A stretch of 64,000 nt of DNA from Polynucleobacter sp. Tro8-14-1 (GTDB taxonomy: Bacteria > Pseudomonadota > Gammaproteobacteria > Burkholderiales > Burkholderiaceae), in NCBI RefSeq assembly GCF_018881655.1, contig NZ_JACVPX010000003.1, forward strand, positions 171,772 through 235,771, in the 5' to 3' direction. Both the position numbers and the translations under genes were made by a program. This document shows, piece after piece, positions 50,864-60,698 of this stretch. The notes beneath the pieces were generated by a model. It was not told the origin of the DNA. It searched no databases and worked only from the letters and a program-made list of their open reading frames with translations. Every line of letters starts with the position of its first letter. Positions within the stretch are counted from its first letter, which is position 1.

Positions 50864-51719
50864 AACGTTTACCGCTGAGACGCTCCCAAGCCCAAATTAC
50901 ATAGCCAGAGATGGAATAAATCACGAATAAACCAAACAGCGTTAATGGCGGGTTTGAGGATATCAAGACAAAGGTCAAGATCATTAAAACCATCACACCA
51001 AATGGCACGCGGTAACGGACATCCAGAGCCTTACCACTATAAAAGCGAGCATTAGAAACCATAGTCAGTCCGGCATAGACGGCGATAAAGAAGGTAATCC
51101 AAGGGATTGCTGTATCGCGAACTGGAATCTTATTATCATCAGCCAACCAAATAAAGCCGGCCATTAATGCACCTGCAGCCGGACTTGGCAGTCCTTGAAA
51201 AAACTTCTTATCCACTACGCCCGTATTCACATTAAAGCGGGCTAAACGCAAGGCAGCACCAGCACAGTATGTGAATGCTGCTAACCACCCCCATTTACCC
51301 AAATCTTTTAATGCCCATTCATAAGCGACCAATGCAGGCGCAACCCCAAACGAGACCATATCAGCAAGAGAATCGTACTGCTCACCGAAAGCGCTTTGAG
51401 TGTTGGTCATACGGGCCACACGCCCATCCATGCCGTCCAATACCATTGAAGCGAAGATGGCAATTGCCGCAATCTCAAACTGGTGATTCATTGCGTTCAC
51501 AATGGCATAAAAGCCACAAAACAAAGCTGCGGTTGTAAAAGCATTTGGAAGAAGATAGATGCCTTTGCTGCGTAAGCGGGGCTTTTGAGGATGCAACTCC
51601 TCTACTTCGTAATCAATACCATCGCCTAAGTCTTCAGCCCATTGATCTTGTGAAGAAGTAAGACGTTTCTGAGAGAGGCGGCTACGGTCAATACGGCCAC
51701 GACGGCGAAATGTAGTCAA
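50856..51719 (-). CDS. pssA: CDP-diacylglycerol--serine O-phosphatidyltransferase
   Basis: Makes phosphatidylserine from CDP-diacylglycerol and serine in the inner membrane. It has the CDP-alcohol phosphotransferase motif as DGMDGRVAR, then G and D residues to YDSLAD (about 105-130 of the 287-residue form), and about eight hydrophobic segments after a basic N-terminal region. This is the membrane PssA type, not the E. coli PLD-like enzyme. I place the start at a TTG (51719) with GGGA 6 bases upstream; the longer frame overlaps psd by 59 bases. It lies directly after psd, the next enzyme of the pathway. Confidence 0.92.
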   Translation of the reverse strand: MTTFRRRGRIDRSRLSQKRLTSSQDQWAEDLGDGIDYEVEELHPQKPRLRSKGIYLLPNAFTTAALFCGFYAIVNAMNHQFEIAAIAIFASMVLDGMDGRVARMTNTQSAFGEQYDSLADMVSFGVAPALVAYEWALKDLGKWGWLAAFTYCAGAALRLARFNVNTGVVDKKFFQGLPSPAAGALMAGFIWLADDNKIPVRDTAIPWITFFIAVYAGLTMVSNARFYSGKALDVRYRVPFGVMVLMILTFVLISSNPPLTLFGLFVIYSISGYVIWAWERLSGKRFG

Positions 51720-51747
51720 AGAATATCCCAGTGAATAATATTTCGAA

Positions 51748-52395
51748 TCAATCCAAACCAGGCAAACGAGCCAAGGCTGTATTTGTTGCAAATACTTTAT
51801 CACCAACGCTCACTAGCGGCTCTGCAGTCAGTGGCAAATAAATGTCTACTCGTGAACCAAAGCGAATAAATCCGTAGCGCTCACCTGCTTTGAGGCGATC
51901 GCCAACATGAATGTAGCAAAGAATACGGCGGGCAATTAAGCCAGCAACCTGGACCAAAGTAACTACTTGACCATTGGCATCGATAACAACGGCATTTCGC
52001 TCGTTCTCGGTAGATGCTTTATCCAAATCTGCATTCACAAATTTACCGGGGAAGTATTGAATCTCTTTCACCAAGCCATTTACCGCGCTACGATTAGAGT
52101 GCACGTTAAATACGTTCATGAATACGCTGATTTTGAGCGCTTCACGACCAGCATACGGATCATTAGTTTTTTCAACGACAACAATCCGTCCATCCGCCGG
52201 AGATAAAACAAGATCGCGACCTAAAGCAGGAATACGCTGTGGGTCACGAAAGAACTGCAGAACAAAGAAAAAAATGATCCAAAGAAGCCATGACCAAGCT
52301 ATCCCACCTAAATAGTGAACTAGCAAAGTCAATGCCCCCACTAACGCTAAATACGGCCAACCTTCTTTCGCAATAATGGGGTGCGGATACATCAT
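51748..52395 (-). CDS. psd: Phosphatidylserine decarboxylase proenzyme (short form)
   Basis: Decarboxylates phosphatidylserine to phosphatidylethanolamine. The 215-residue form has N-terminal membrane segments (about 14-47), the conserved [14 protein letters not shown] (about 94-107) and the self-cleavage site RFGSR, where S181 would become the pyruvoyl group. It is of the short PSD-A-type length. It is cotranscribed with pssA, which makes its substrate, and follows ilvC by 53 bases. Confidence 0.95.
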   Translation of the reverse strand: MMYPHPIIAKEGWPYLALVGALTLLVHYLGGIAWSWLLWIIFFFVLQFFRDPQRIPALGRDLVLSPADGRIVVVEKTNDPYAGREALKISVFMNVFNVHSNRSAVNGLVKEIQYFPGKFVNADLDKASTENERNAVVIDANGQVVTLVQVAGLIARRILCYIHVGDRLKAGERYGFIRFGSRVDIYLPLTAEPLVSVGDKVFATNTALARLPGLD

Positions 52396-52448
52396 CTTTG
52401 TTCTGAGCCTTTTATTGAACTGCTATTAGTAGATGCTTAGCTTTTAGC

Positions 52449-53507
<1,059 letters not shown>

Positions 53508-53517
53508 TTAAAAAAAA

Positions 53518-54009
53518 TTAAACCTTGAGGATGCGTTCACCGCGACCAATTCCAGAACCGCCCGAACGGACAGTTTCGAGAATCGAAGCGCGATCAATCG
53601 AATCAATAAAGGCATCCAACTTGGCACCATCACCCGTTAACTCAATGGTGTAACTCTTGTCAGTCACATCAATGATGCGACCGCGGAAGATATCGGTAGT
53701 ACGTTTGAGCTCCTCGCGCTCTTTACCAACAGCGCGCACTTTAATCATCATGAGCTCACGCTCAATATGTGGACCTTCACTTAAATCAAATACCTTCACC
53801 ACTTCAACCAAACGGTTTAAGTGCTTAGTAATTTGCTCAATGACGTCATCAGAACCAAATGTGACGATCGTCATGCGAGATAAAGATGGGTCTTCAGTAG
53901 GCGCAACACTCAAAGTGTCAATGTTGTAACCGCGCGCAGAAAATAAACCCACTACACGCGATAAGGCACCCGGCTCGTTCTCAATGAGTACAGAAATAAT
54001 ATGTCGCAT
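53518..54009 (-). CDS. ilvH: Acetolactate synthase small (regulatory) subunit
   Basis: Regulatory subunit that confers valine feedback inhibition and activates IlvB. The 163 residues hold an N-terminal ACT domain (about 3-77, starting ISVLIENEPGALSRVVGLFSA as the ligand-binding region) and the C-terminal ALS_ss domain. Its ATG overlaps the ilvB stop by one base (TAATG), as expected for subunits needed in balance. Confidence 0.97.
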   Translation of the reverse strand: MRHIISVLIENEPGALSRVVGLFSARGYNIDTLSVAPTEDPSLSRMTIVTFGSDDVIEQITKHLNRLVEVVKVFDLSEGPHIERELMMIKVRAVGKEREELKRTTDIFRGRIIDVTDKSYTIELTGDGAKLDAFIDSIDRASILETVRSGGSGIGRGERILKV

Positions 54010-55796
54010 TAGAGATCCTCGCTACCCAAAAGCATTTCAGTAATACCCTTGCCTGCTTGAACCATAGGCCAAACGTTTTCTTCTGGGTCAGTCTGGAAAT
54101 CCATAAACACCGTACGATCTTTTAAGCGAATTGCCTCTTTAAGCGCGCCCTCAACATCAGATTTTTTCTCGATACGCATACCAACGTGACCATAGGCCTC
54201 TGCCAACTTCACAAAGTCAGGCAAAGAATCCATGTATGAGCTGGAATAACGTTTGTTATAGGTGAGCTCTTGCCACTGGCGAACCATACCTAAGTAACGG
54301 TTGTTCAAGGATACGATCTTGACAGGAGTGTTGTATTGCTTGCAGGTAGAGAGCTCTTGAATACACATCTGAATAGAGCCTTCACCAGTGATGGCGAATA
54401 CATCCTTATCCGGAAATGCTTTCTTGATACCCATGGCATAAGGCAATCCTACGCCCATGGTACCCAGACCACCTGAGTTAATCCAACGACGCGGCTGATC
54501 AAACTTATAGAACTGTGCTGCCCACATTTGATGTTGACCTACGTCTGAGGTAATAAATGCATCACCACCAGTGAGCTCCCACAGCTTTTGAACCACATAC
54601 TGCGGCTTCACAATTTGTGAGGCTTCGTCGTACTTTAAACAATCTTTTTTACGCCACTCATTAATCTGATCCCACCAAGCAGCAACTTTGTCACCATTCT
54701 TGCGTGGGCCAGCAGCTTTCAATTGCGCAGTCATCTCTACCAATACTTCTTTGAGATTGCCAACAATAGGAACATCCACTTTGACACGCTTCGAGATAAC
54801 GGAAGGATCAATATCAATATGAATAATCTTGCGCGGATGACTTGCAAAGTGTTGTGTATTACCGATCACGCGGTCATCAAAACGAGCGCCAATGGCAATC
54901 AACACATCACTGTGTTGCATCGCCATATTGGCTTCATAAGTGCCGTGCATGCCGAGCATACCCAAGAACTGAGGACTTGTGCCAGGGAAACCACCCAAGC
55001 CCATCAAGGTATTGGTAACTGGATAACCGAGTAAGTCGGCAAACTCTTTGAGCTCTGGAGCAGCATCAGAAAGGATTACGCCACCACCGGTATAGATGTA
55101 TGGACGCTCTGCCTCATGCAGTAACGCCACCGCTTTACGAATCTGACCGCTGTGACCCTTTACAACAGGGTTGTAGGAGCGCATTTCCAGAGTCTCTGGA
55201 TAGACGAATGGCCCTTTAGCTGCAGATACGTCCTTCGGAATATCAATCAATACAGGACCAGGGCGACCTGTCTGTGCAATGTGGAAAGCCTTCTTCAGAA
55301 CCAATGGAAGATCTTTAACATCTTTCACAAGGAAGTTGTGCTTCACTACTGGGCGAGTAATACCAACGGTATCAGCCTCTTGGAAAGCATCTTCACCAAT
55401 CGCGTACGTTGGCACGTTACCGCTGATGATCACCATTGGGATCGAATCCGTATAGGCGGTTGCTATTCCGGTCACCGCATTGGTAACACCAGGACCAGAG
55501 GTAACTAGTGCAACGCCAACCTTACCAGTTGCACGCGCATAACCATCGGCAGCATGAACTGCTGCTTGCTCATGGCGAACCAAAATATGTTCGAACTTAT
55601 CTTGTTTAAAAATTTCATCATAGATAAAGAGAACGGATCCGCCTGGGTAACCCCAGACAAATTCAACACCCTCTTTGTGCAGGGCATGCACGAGCATTTC
55701 AGCACCAATCATTTCTGGAGGCGCTTCTACGAGATTTGTATTTGTTGTGTCTTTGTTAGCTTTAGTAGCTAAAAATTCGGCGCTGCTTGTATTCAT
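54009..55796 (-). CDS. ilvB: Acetolactate synthase large (catalytic) subunit
   Basis: Thiamine-diphosphate enzyme that starts branched-chain amino acid synthesis. The 595-residue protein has the catalytic glutamate segment LVRHEQAAVHAADGYARATG, FAD-domain residues in the middle, and the C-terminal TPP motif GEGSIQMCIQELSTCKQYN. The first ~28 residues are a non-conserved extension before MIGAEMLVHAL. The ATG at 55796 has AAGGA nine bases upstream. It has its own promoter in the 193-base divergent region shared with a sigma-factor gene. Confidence 0.97.
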   Translation of the reverse strand: MNTSSAEFLATKANKDTTNTNLVEAPPEMIGAEMLVHALHKEGVEFVWGYPGGSVLFIYDEIFKQDKFEHILVRHEQAAVHAADGYARATGKVGVALVTSGPGVTNAVTGIATAYTDSIPMVIISGNVPTYAIGEDAFQEADTVGITRPVVKHNFLVKDVKDLPLVLKKAFHIAQTGRPGPVLIDIPKDVSAAKGPFVYPETLEMRSYNPVVKGHSGQIRKAVALLHEAERPYIYTGGGVILSDAAPELKEFADLLGYPVTNTLMGLGGFPGTSPQFLGMLGMHGTYEANMAMQHSDVLIAIGARFDDRVIGNTQHFASHPRKIIHIDIDPSVISKRVKVDVPIVGNLKEVLVEMTAQLKAAGPRKNGDKVAAWWDQINEWRKKDCLKYDEASQIVKPQYVVQKLWELTGGDAFITSDVGQHQMWAAQFYKFDQPRRWINSGGLGTMGVGLPYAMGIKKAFPDKDVFAITGEGSIQMCIQELSTCKQYNTPVKIVSLNNRYLGMVRQWQELTYNKRYSSSYMDSLPDFVKLAEAYGHVGMRIEKKSDVEGALKEAIRLKDRTVFMDFQTDPEENVWPMVQAGKGITEMLLGSEDL

Positions 55797-55930
55797 TTTC
55801 TTTCGTCCTTTGCAATTTTCGGCAAAAAATTGTTTGGTCTGTTCTATCTCTTGCTTTTGGCCTGAGTTCGAACGGCGCTGCTACCGGAAAAAACCACTTC
55901 TTGAATGAGATTCTAGGTAGTAAGCCCTAT

Positions 55931-55960
55931 ATTCTATAGCAATCCCCTAAAATGACTCAA
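55931..55960 (-). promoter_or_regulatory. Probable ilvB promoter
   Basis: TTGAGT (-35, 55955-55960) and TAGAAT (-10, 55931-55936) with an 18-base spacer on the minus strand. This would give a leader of roughly 125 bases before ilvB. I found no convincing branched-chain-residue leader peptide or terminator in that leader. Confidence 0.6.
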
Positions 55961-55989
55961 TTCTTACAGATTCAGGTCTAATCCATTGC

Positions 55990-56559
55990 ATGGCATCAGC
56001 CCAAGAACTATCCGACTTTCTCAGTAGTGTTGAGCAGCGTGCTTTTAAGCAGGCGGTCTACGCCGTGCGTGATGACGATGCTGCGATGGATATCGTGCAA
56101 GATGCCATGATCAAATTAGCCGAGAAATACGGTGATAGACCAGCAGGAGAACTTCCCCTGGTATTCACCAGAATTCTGCAAAATCGCATTCATGATTGGT
56201 TTAGAAGGCAAAAGGTTAGAAATACCTGGGTCACCTTGTTTTCCAACATGGGCAAAAAGACCGATGAAAGCGATGATTTTGACCCTTTGGAGTCCCTTTC
56301 AGCCCCTGATGACAGTGAAATTCACCAAGATGGGGCTCAAAAGCTTGAAAAAAGTCAGCTTTTACAGGCCCTTGAGTCAGAAATATCTAAATTGCCTGTA
56401 CGTCAACGAGAAGCCTTCCTGATGCGTTATTGGGATGAGCTAAGCATTACTGAGACGGCCAAAGTAATGAGTTGTAGCGAAGGAAGCGTCAAAACGCACT
56501 GTTCTAGAGCCACCCAGACATTAGCTAAAGCATTGAAATTAAAAGGAATTACGCTGTGA
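55990..56559 (+). CDS. RNA polymerase sigma factor, ECF-like sigma-70 family
   Basis: A 189-residue two-domain sigma factor. Region 2 (about 10-80) includes DDDAAMDIVQDAMIKLAEKY and FTRILQNRIHDWFRRQK. A longer acidic linker (about 88-125, with DESDDFDPLESLS) follows, then region 4 (about 130-183) with LPVRQREAFLMRYWDELS and an SCSEGSVKTHCSRA helix-turn-helix. The target promoters are unknown. It diverges from ilvB and its stop overlaps the start of the DUF3619 gene (GTGA at 56556-56559), which suggests that the next protein is its functional partner. Confidence 0.9.
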   Translation: MASAQELSDFLSSVEQRAFKQAVYAVRDDDAAMDIVQDAMIKLAEKYGDRPAGELPLVFTRILQNRIHDWFRRQKVRNTWVTLFSNMGKKTDESDDFDPLESLSAPDDSEIHQDGAQKLEKSQLLQALESEISKLPVRQREAFLMRYWDELSITETAKVMSCSEGSVKTHCSRATQTLAKALKLKGITL

Positions 56560-57014
56560 AACACTTTGATGACCAATTTACCCAGACCCAAGTCGACCAA
56601 TTTGGCCAGGCTAGCGCTGCCCTGCTTCGTCAAGGTACTCAGAGCATTCCCAAGCATCTGAAAGATCGCCTATATGCAGCACGTATGAAGGCCCTTTCTG
56701 TTAGAAAACCTGAAAAAATCCGCATTCAGAAGCAAGTATTAGCTGGTTCGTCGCGTAATTTGACCTCTGGATCTAATGGCCTTTGGGATAGCGTTGGCTG
56801 GATTGCTCCGCTAGTAGTCCTTGTATTTGGCCTGATTGGCATTGCCCAATGGCAAGATGATTCTCGTATTAATGACATCGCCGAAGTGGATGCCGCTCTT
56901 TTGTCTGATGATGTGCCTCCTGATGCATATGCAGACAGTGGATTTATGGCCTTCCTCAAAAACGGCCCTCTCTCCGAATCTGATAGCCAATCCGACTTAT
57001 TACGCAGCAAATAA
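56556..57014 (+). CDS. DUF3619 family membrane protein, possible anti-sigma factor
   Basis: A 152-residue protein of unknown function starting with GTG. About 80 polar, basic residues are followed by a single membrane segment (about 84-102, WIAPLVVLVFGLIGIAQ) and an acidic C-terminal 50 residues. By the positive-inside pattern the basic N-terminal part would face the cytoplasm. That topology and the coupled start after a sigma gene resemble anti-sigma factors; no ASD zinc motif is visible, so this is inference from context. Confidence 0.8.
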   Translation: MKHFDDQFTQTQVDQFGQASAALLRQGTQSIPKHLKDRLYAARMKALSVRKPEKIRIQKQVLAGSSRNLTSGSNGLWDSVGWIAPLVVLVFGLIGIAQWQDDSRINDIAEVDAALLSDDVPPDAYADSGFMAFLKNGPLSESDSQSDLLRSK

Positions 57015-57028
57015 TCTTGCCTCGTTTG

Positions 57029-57643
57029 ATGTCTATGAGAACTAGAACAGGTCAAGTTTTTTGCGCTGCCCTGTTGGCATTTTTCTGCGCCGCCCAGGTG
57101 AGTCCAGCACTAGCACAAGGAGCGCCTAGCGCTCCACATGGAAAGGCTACGGCCATTCCTGAAAAGAAACCTGATGGCACTTGGGATGGTTTAAAGCCAG
57201 CGCAACAGAAAATTCTTGCACCGCTAGAAAGCGACTGGGATTACATGCTGCCTGATAGTCGCAAAAAATGGATTCAGGTAGCTAACATTTACCCTAAGAT
57301 GAGCGCACAAGATCAAGAGCGCCTTCAGTCTCGCATGACAAGCTGGTCCAATCTTTCGCAGAAGGATCGTCGCATTGCTCGGGAAAACTACCTCACCAGC
57401 CTCAAATTCCCTGCAGAGAAAAAAGCGGAGGCATGGTATGCCTACCAAAAACTGAGTGATGAGCAAAAGAAAAAGTTGGCTGAATCTGAGCTCAAGAAAA
57501 AGCCTACTGCCGCCAATGCCCCAACACTTCAGCAACATCCTATTTCACCTAAGGCTGCTCTCCCCGCCGCCGTCATTGCTCCGAGCGCACCTGCGCCAGC
57601 AGATGGTGCCGGTTCTAATGCAGAAGCCGGCTCCCCTTATTAA
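57029..57643 (+). CDS. DUF3106 domain-containing secreted protein
   Basis: A protein of about 204 residues with a signal peptide (MRTRTGQVF start, cleavage near ALAQG) and a DUF3106 domain (about 50-150), recognisable by repeated LxxLxxxWxxLxxxxRxxW-like patterns: LKPAQQKILAPLESDW, DSRKKWIQVANIY, SRMTSWSNLSQKDRR and ENYLTSLKF. The C terminus is Pro/Ala-rich. Function is unknown; the helical repeat resembles periplasmic envelope-sensing proteins only loosely. The start may be the ATG at 57029 or 57035, or a TTG at 57017. Confidence 0.82.
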   Translation: MSMRTRTGQVFCAALLAFFCAAQVSPALAQGAPSAPHGKATAIPEKKPDGTWDGLKPAQQKILAPLESDWDYMLPDSRKKWIQVANIYPKMSAQDQERLQSRMTSWSNLSQKDRRIARENYLTSLKFPAEKKAEAWYAYQKLSDEQKKKLAESELKKKPTAANAPTLQQHPISPKAALPAAVIAPSAPAPADGAGSNAEAGSPY

Positions 57644-57651
57644 GCGGTCGC

Positions 57652-58188
57652 ATGACACCTGCTGAATTAGACGCCTTACCCTCACCTCAATTTTGGCGAC
57701 GAGTGTCTTGCTGCCTCTATGAACAGCTTGTATTGCTTGGCGTCATTGCCTTTACTTTTCTAGTCCCTAATCTGGGCTTAGGTATGCTATTTGGCATCTC
57801 ATTACCCAGCTGGCTAACATTTTTATATCTCTATGCTGTACTGGGGATTTATTTTGTTTGGTACTGGACTAAATCTGGTCAAACTCTCGCCATGCAAACA
57901 TGGCGGGTTCGCCTTGTTGGGCGCGGCGGTTTCAATCTCACTAAACAACAAGCCTTTTGGCGTTATGTCTATGGTTCGCTCTGGCTTATTCCTTGCATGC
58001 TATTGCAATGGGCATTTCATTTGGAGAGATGGCAAATTATTGAAATGCTATTCACTGTAGCCTTGTTAATTTGGCCACTCAGCATCTATTTAGATCGTCA
58101 GAGTTTTCTATATCGACAAAGCCTTCCAGACCGCTTCGCTGGCACACGATTGGTTGAGCTCCCCAAAAACCTCGTTACCTTGAATTAA
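57652..58188 (+). CDS. RDD family membrane protein
   Basis: A 178-residue inner-membrane protein with about five hydrophobic segments. The RDD domain hallmarks are an Arg in the first helix region (FWRRVSCCLYEQ), and the conserved GQTLAMQTWRVRLV followed by FWRYVYGSLW. Some RDD proteins have been reported as ion antiporters in other bacteria; that role is not shown here. It lies 8 bases after the DUF3106 gene and ends the four-gene sigma operon. Confidence 0.88.
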   Translation: MTPAELDALPSPQFWRRVSCCLYEQLVLLGVIAFTFLVPNLGLGMLFGISLPSWLTFLYLYAVLGIYFVWYWTKSGQTLAMQTWRVRLVGRGGFNLTKQQAFWRYVYGSLWLIPCMLLQWAFHLERWQIIEMLFTVALLIWPLSIYLDRQSFLYRQSLPDRFAGTRLVELPKNLVTLN

Positions 58189-58211
58189 GAGCTGCGTCTT
58201 GATTTTCTAAC

Positions 58212-60698
58212 TCAAGCTTCTCGTAAACATTCCACTGCAGTAGCCTTCTGAATTCTTCTCTGAAAGCGATATCCAGAAGCAAGGCAAGCGCTAATTCCAA
58301 ATGCGACACCCATGAATAAGGCCTCTCCAAAGGCATTAAATGGAATCTCCATCACGAAATAGCCTAAAGCCCAAGCTGCAGCACCAGAGGCTACGCCTGC
58401 TAGCAACCCTGCTATCAAGCCAATCATGACTAATTCAATATTCGCAATCTGAGCTAAGGTATTTCGAGAGGCTCCCAAAGCCTTTAATAGGGCTGCATTT
58501 TTGTAACGCTCATCTTGAGTAGCTGCGATCGCTGACATTAAAACCAAGAACGCTGCTGCAATCGTAAATGCCAATAGCAAACCCAATACTGAGGAAAGCT
58601 TATTCAATATTTCCTGTATTTGTTGCAGCGAGGCTGAAACATCCACAATAGTTAAATTAGGATAGGCCTGGCTTAGATCAAAATCCAAAGATTCTTGTTT
58701 GGGCGATTGGTAGTAAGAGGTAATCCAAGATTGCGGCAATGATTGCAACTGGGCAGGCGGCATGATCACGAAAAAGTTCACGCGCATTGAACCCCAGTCA
58801 AGCTTTCGCAAGGAAGTAATTGGGGCAACAATTTTTTCTCCGGCAACCTCAAAGGTTAACTGATCGCCCAATTTCAGTTTCAAGGTTTTAGCGATGCCAG
58901 TTTCCATGGAAATCTGCGGCGCATCGCCCTCAATCCACTTACCCGTTAGGATTTGATTACCTGATGGCAATTGATCTGTATACGATAAATTGAACTCTCG
59001 ATCGATTAAGCGCTTTGCATTTTCTTCTACATAGTCGTTAGGCGTGATGTCTTTGCCATTCACCTCAATCAAGCGGCCACGTACCATTGGATAAAACTGC
59101 GGAGCCGAAACGCCTGCATTCTGAAGAGACTCTGTAAGCCCCCGCTTCTGATCGCCTTGAACATTAATCATGAAGCGATTAGGCGCATCACTCGGTATAT
59201 TGCCTTGCCAGGCGCTTAAGAAATCAGCTCGCAAGAGCAGTACCAATAAGAGCGCCATCAAAGCAATACCGAGCGCTGTAATTTGCACCACTGCAAGACC
59301 TGTTCTTCTGCCTTGAGCAAGAATAACAAATCCTAGAGAAAAACCTTGGGTGCGTATCCTGCAAAGAAACTTTAAGATACCCCAAGATACAGAGGCAAAA
59401 ATCAGAATAGCAAGCCCAAAACTTAGGCATGTCCATAACGCTAGCTTCCAATCGCGTGCCGCAAGCATGATCAATATCACCGCCGCAGTTAATCCACATA
59501 GAGCAGTCCAAATAGTAGGGATGCCGAGGCCATCAAATTCTTTTCTAATCAATCTGATTGGGGATACCTTTACCAAACTGAACATTGCCGGGCCAGCAAA
59601 ACCAAACAATAAAAACCAGGCCACCAGCACACTCCAAAGAACTGGCCCAAAAGAGACGGGGGGCAATTCTGTTAAGACTAGATTACCCAAAAGAAGAGTT
59701 AATACATATTGGCCAAGGTAACCCAAAATAGAGCCCATCAATGCGGCTATGAAGCCAAGCGCTAAAAGAGTCTGCCCTTGTTGCCTAAGGATCATGGTAG
59801 AGCTGGCTCCAAGGCATTTCAGAACAGCACAGGTATTTGCCTGTTTGCGGGTATAGCGATGAGCCGATAAAGCAATAGCAACCGCAGATACCATCGCAGT
59901 TAATAAAGCAATCAAGGAGAGAAAACGATCTGCGCGTTCAAGTGTTTTGCGCATCAAGGGTTGTGCATTCTCTAAAGTTTCAATGCGAACACCCTTAATG
60001 CTCTCGGATTCAATATATTGACTTGCCCATTCACTATAAGAATGGATTTGCTTATCAGAACCTGCCAATAACAATCGATAGGTCACCCTGCTACCAAGGC
60101 CGATGAGACCGGTCTCACTGAGATCAGCGATTGACATCATGACTCGAGGGGCAAAGTTCATGAACCCTGCCCCACGATCGAGTTCGCGCTCTAAAATTCC
60201 ACCGATCACAAAGACTTTTTGACCAAGCTGAATCGAATCACCTTCCTTTGAATGCAAGCTCGCCAACATTGCAGGATCAACCCAAACAGATCCTTGGGCG
60301 GGCCCAGTACTGAATGCCTTGTCTTGGGCCTTGGATTGAACCTGCAAAGCGCCACGCAAAGGATATTGAGGGCTTACCGCCTTAAGTGAAGCGAGTTTGC
60401 TATGTGAGCCCACAGTTGCCATGCTCGGAAACACGATCGTCTGAGCTAGCTGTAGGCCCCTGCTCTTTGCCTCATCTAAAAAGAGATTGGGTAAAGGCTG
60501 GTCAGAAACGATCAGCAAGTCCGAAGCTAAGAGTTGGCGGGCATCGAATGCAAAAGCCCTTTGCATTCGATCTGCTAAAAAAGTGACACTAGATAACGCT
60601 GTTACCGAAAGAGTTAAGGCAAAGAATAGCCAAGCTAACTCGCTTGAACGTAAATCACGTCTCAAACCACCCAAGAAACGAAGTAATGGTTTAATCAA
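58212..60698 (-). CDS. ABC transporter permease of the FtsX/MacB type (YbbP-like)
   Basis: An 828-residue permease with an N-terminal helix (about 22-42), a long extracytoplasmic domain, two FtsX repeats (helices around 255-380 and 705-820) and extra central helices (about 390-490). The order and length match YbbP, the partner of ATPase YbbA, which in E. coli lies near a lysophospholipase gene. No ATP-binding subunit is encoded next to it in this window. Its ATG overlaps the stop of the upstream SDR gene by four bases (ATGA). Confidence 0.87.
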   Translation of the reverse strand: MIKPLLRFLGGLRRDLRSSELAWLFFALTLSVTALSSVTFLADRMQRAFAFDARQLLASDLLIVSDQPLPNLFLDEAKSRGLQLAQTIVFPSMATVGSHSKLASLKAVSPQYPLRGALQVQSKAQDKAFSTGPAQGSVWVDPAMLASLHSKEGDSIQLGQKVFVIGGILERELDRGAGFMNFAPRVMMSIADLSETGLIGLGSRVTYRLLLAGSDKQIHSYSEWASQYIESESIKGVRIETLENAQPLMRKTLERADRFLSLIALLTAMVSAVAIALSAHRYTRKQANTCAVLKCLGASSTMILRQQGQTLLALGFIAALMGSILGYLGQYVLTLLLGNLVLTELPPVSFGPVLWSVLVAWFLLFGFAGPAMFSLVKVSPIRLIRKEFDGLGIPTIWTALCGLTAAVILIMLAARDWKLALWTCLSFGLAILIFASVSWGILKFLCRIRTQGFSLGFVILAQGRRTGLAVVQITALGIALMALLLVLLLRADFLSAWQGNIPSDAPNRFMINVQGDQKRGLTESLQNAGVSAPQFYPMVRGRLIEVNGKDITPNDYVEENAKRLIDREFNLSYTDQLPSGNQILTGKWIEGDAPQISMETGIAKTLKLKLGDQLTFEVAGEKIVAPITSLRKLDWGSMRVNFFVIMPPAQLQSLPQSWITSYYQSPKQESLDFDLSQAYPNLTIVDVSASLQQIQEILNKLSSVLGLLLAFTIAAAFLVLMSAIAATQDERYKNAALLKALGASRNTLAQIANIELVMIGLIAGLLAGVASGAAAWALGYFVMEIPFNAFGEALFMGVAFGISACLASGYRFQRRIQKATAVECLREA

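Noticed and set aside
55152..55508. Open frame of 118 codons on the plus strand inside ilvB.
   Set aside because: Antisense shadow of a conserved enzyme gene; no ribosome-binding site.
55797..55930. A possible GTG-started 17-codon leader peptide upstream of ilvB.
   Set aside because: It contains only two Val and no Ile or Leu, and no terminator hairpin with a T-run follows, so it does not look like an ilv attenuator.
59350..59721. Open frame of 123 codons on the plus strand inside the FtsX-type permease.
   Set aside because: Antisense shadow of membrane-helix coding sequence.
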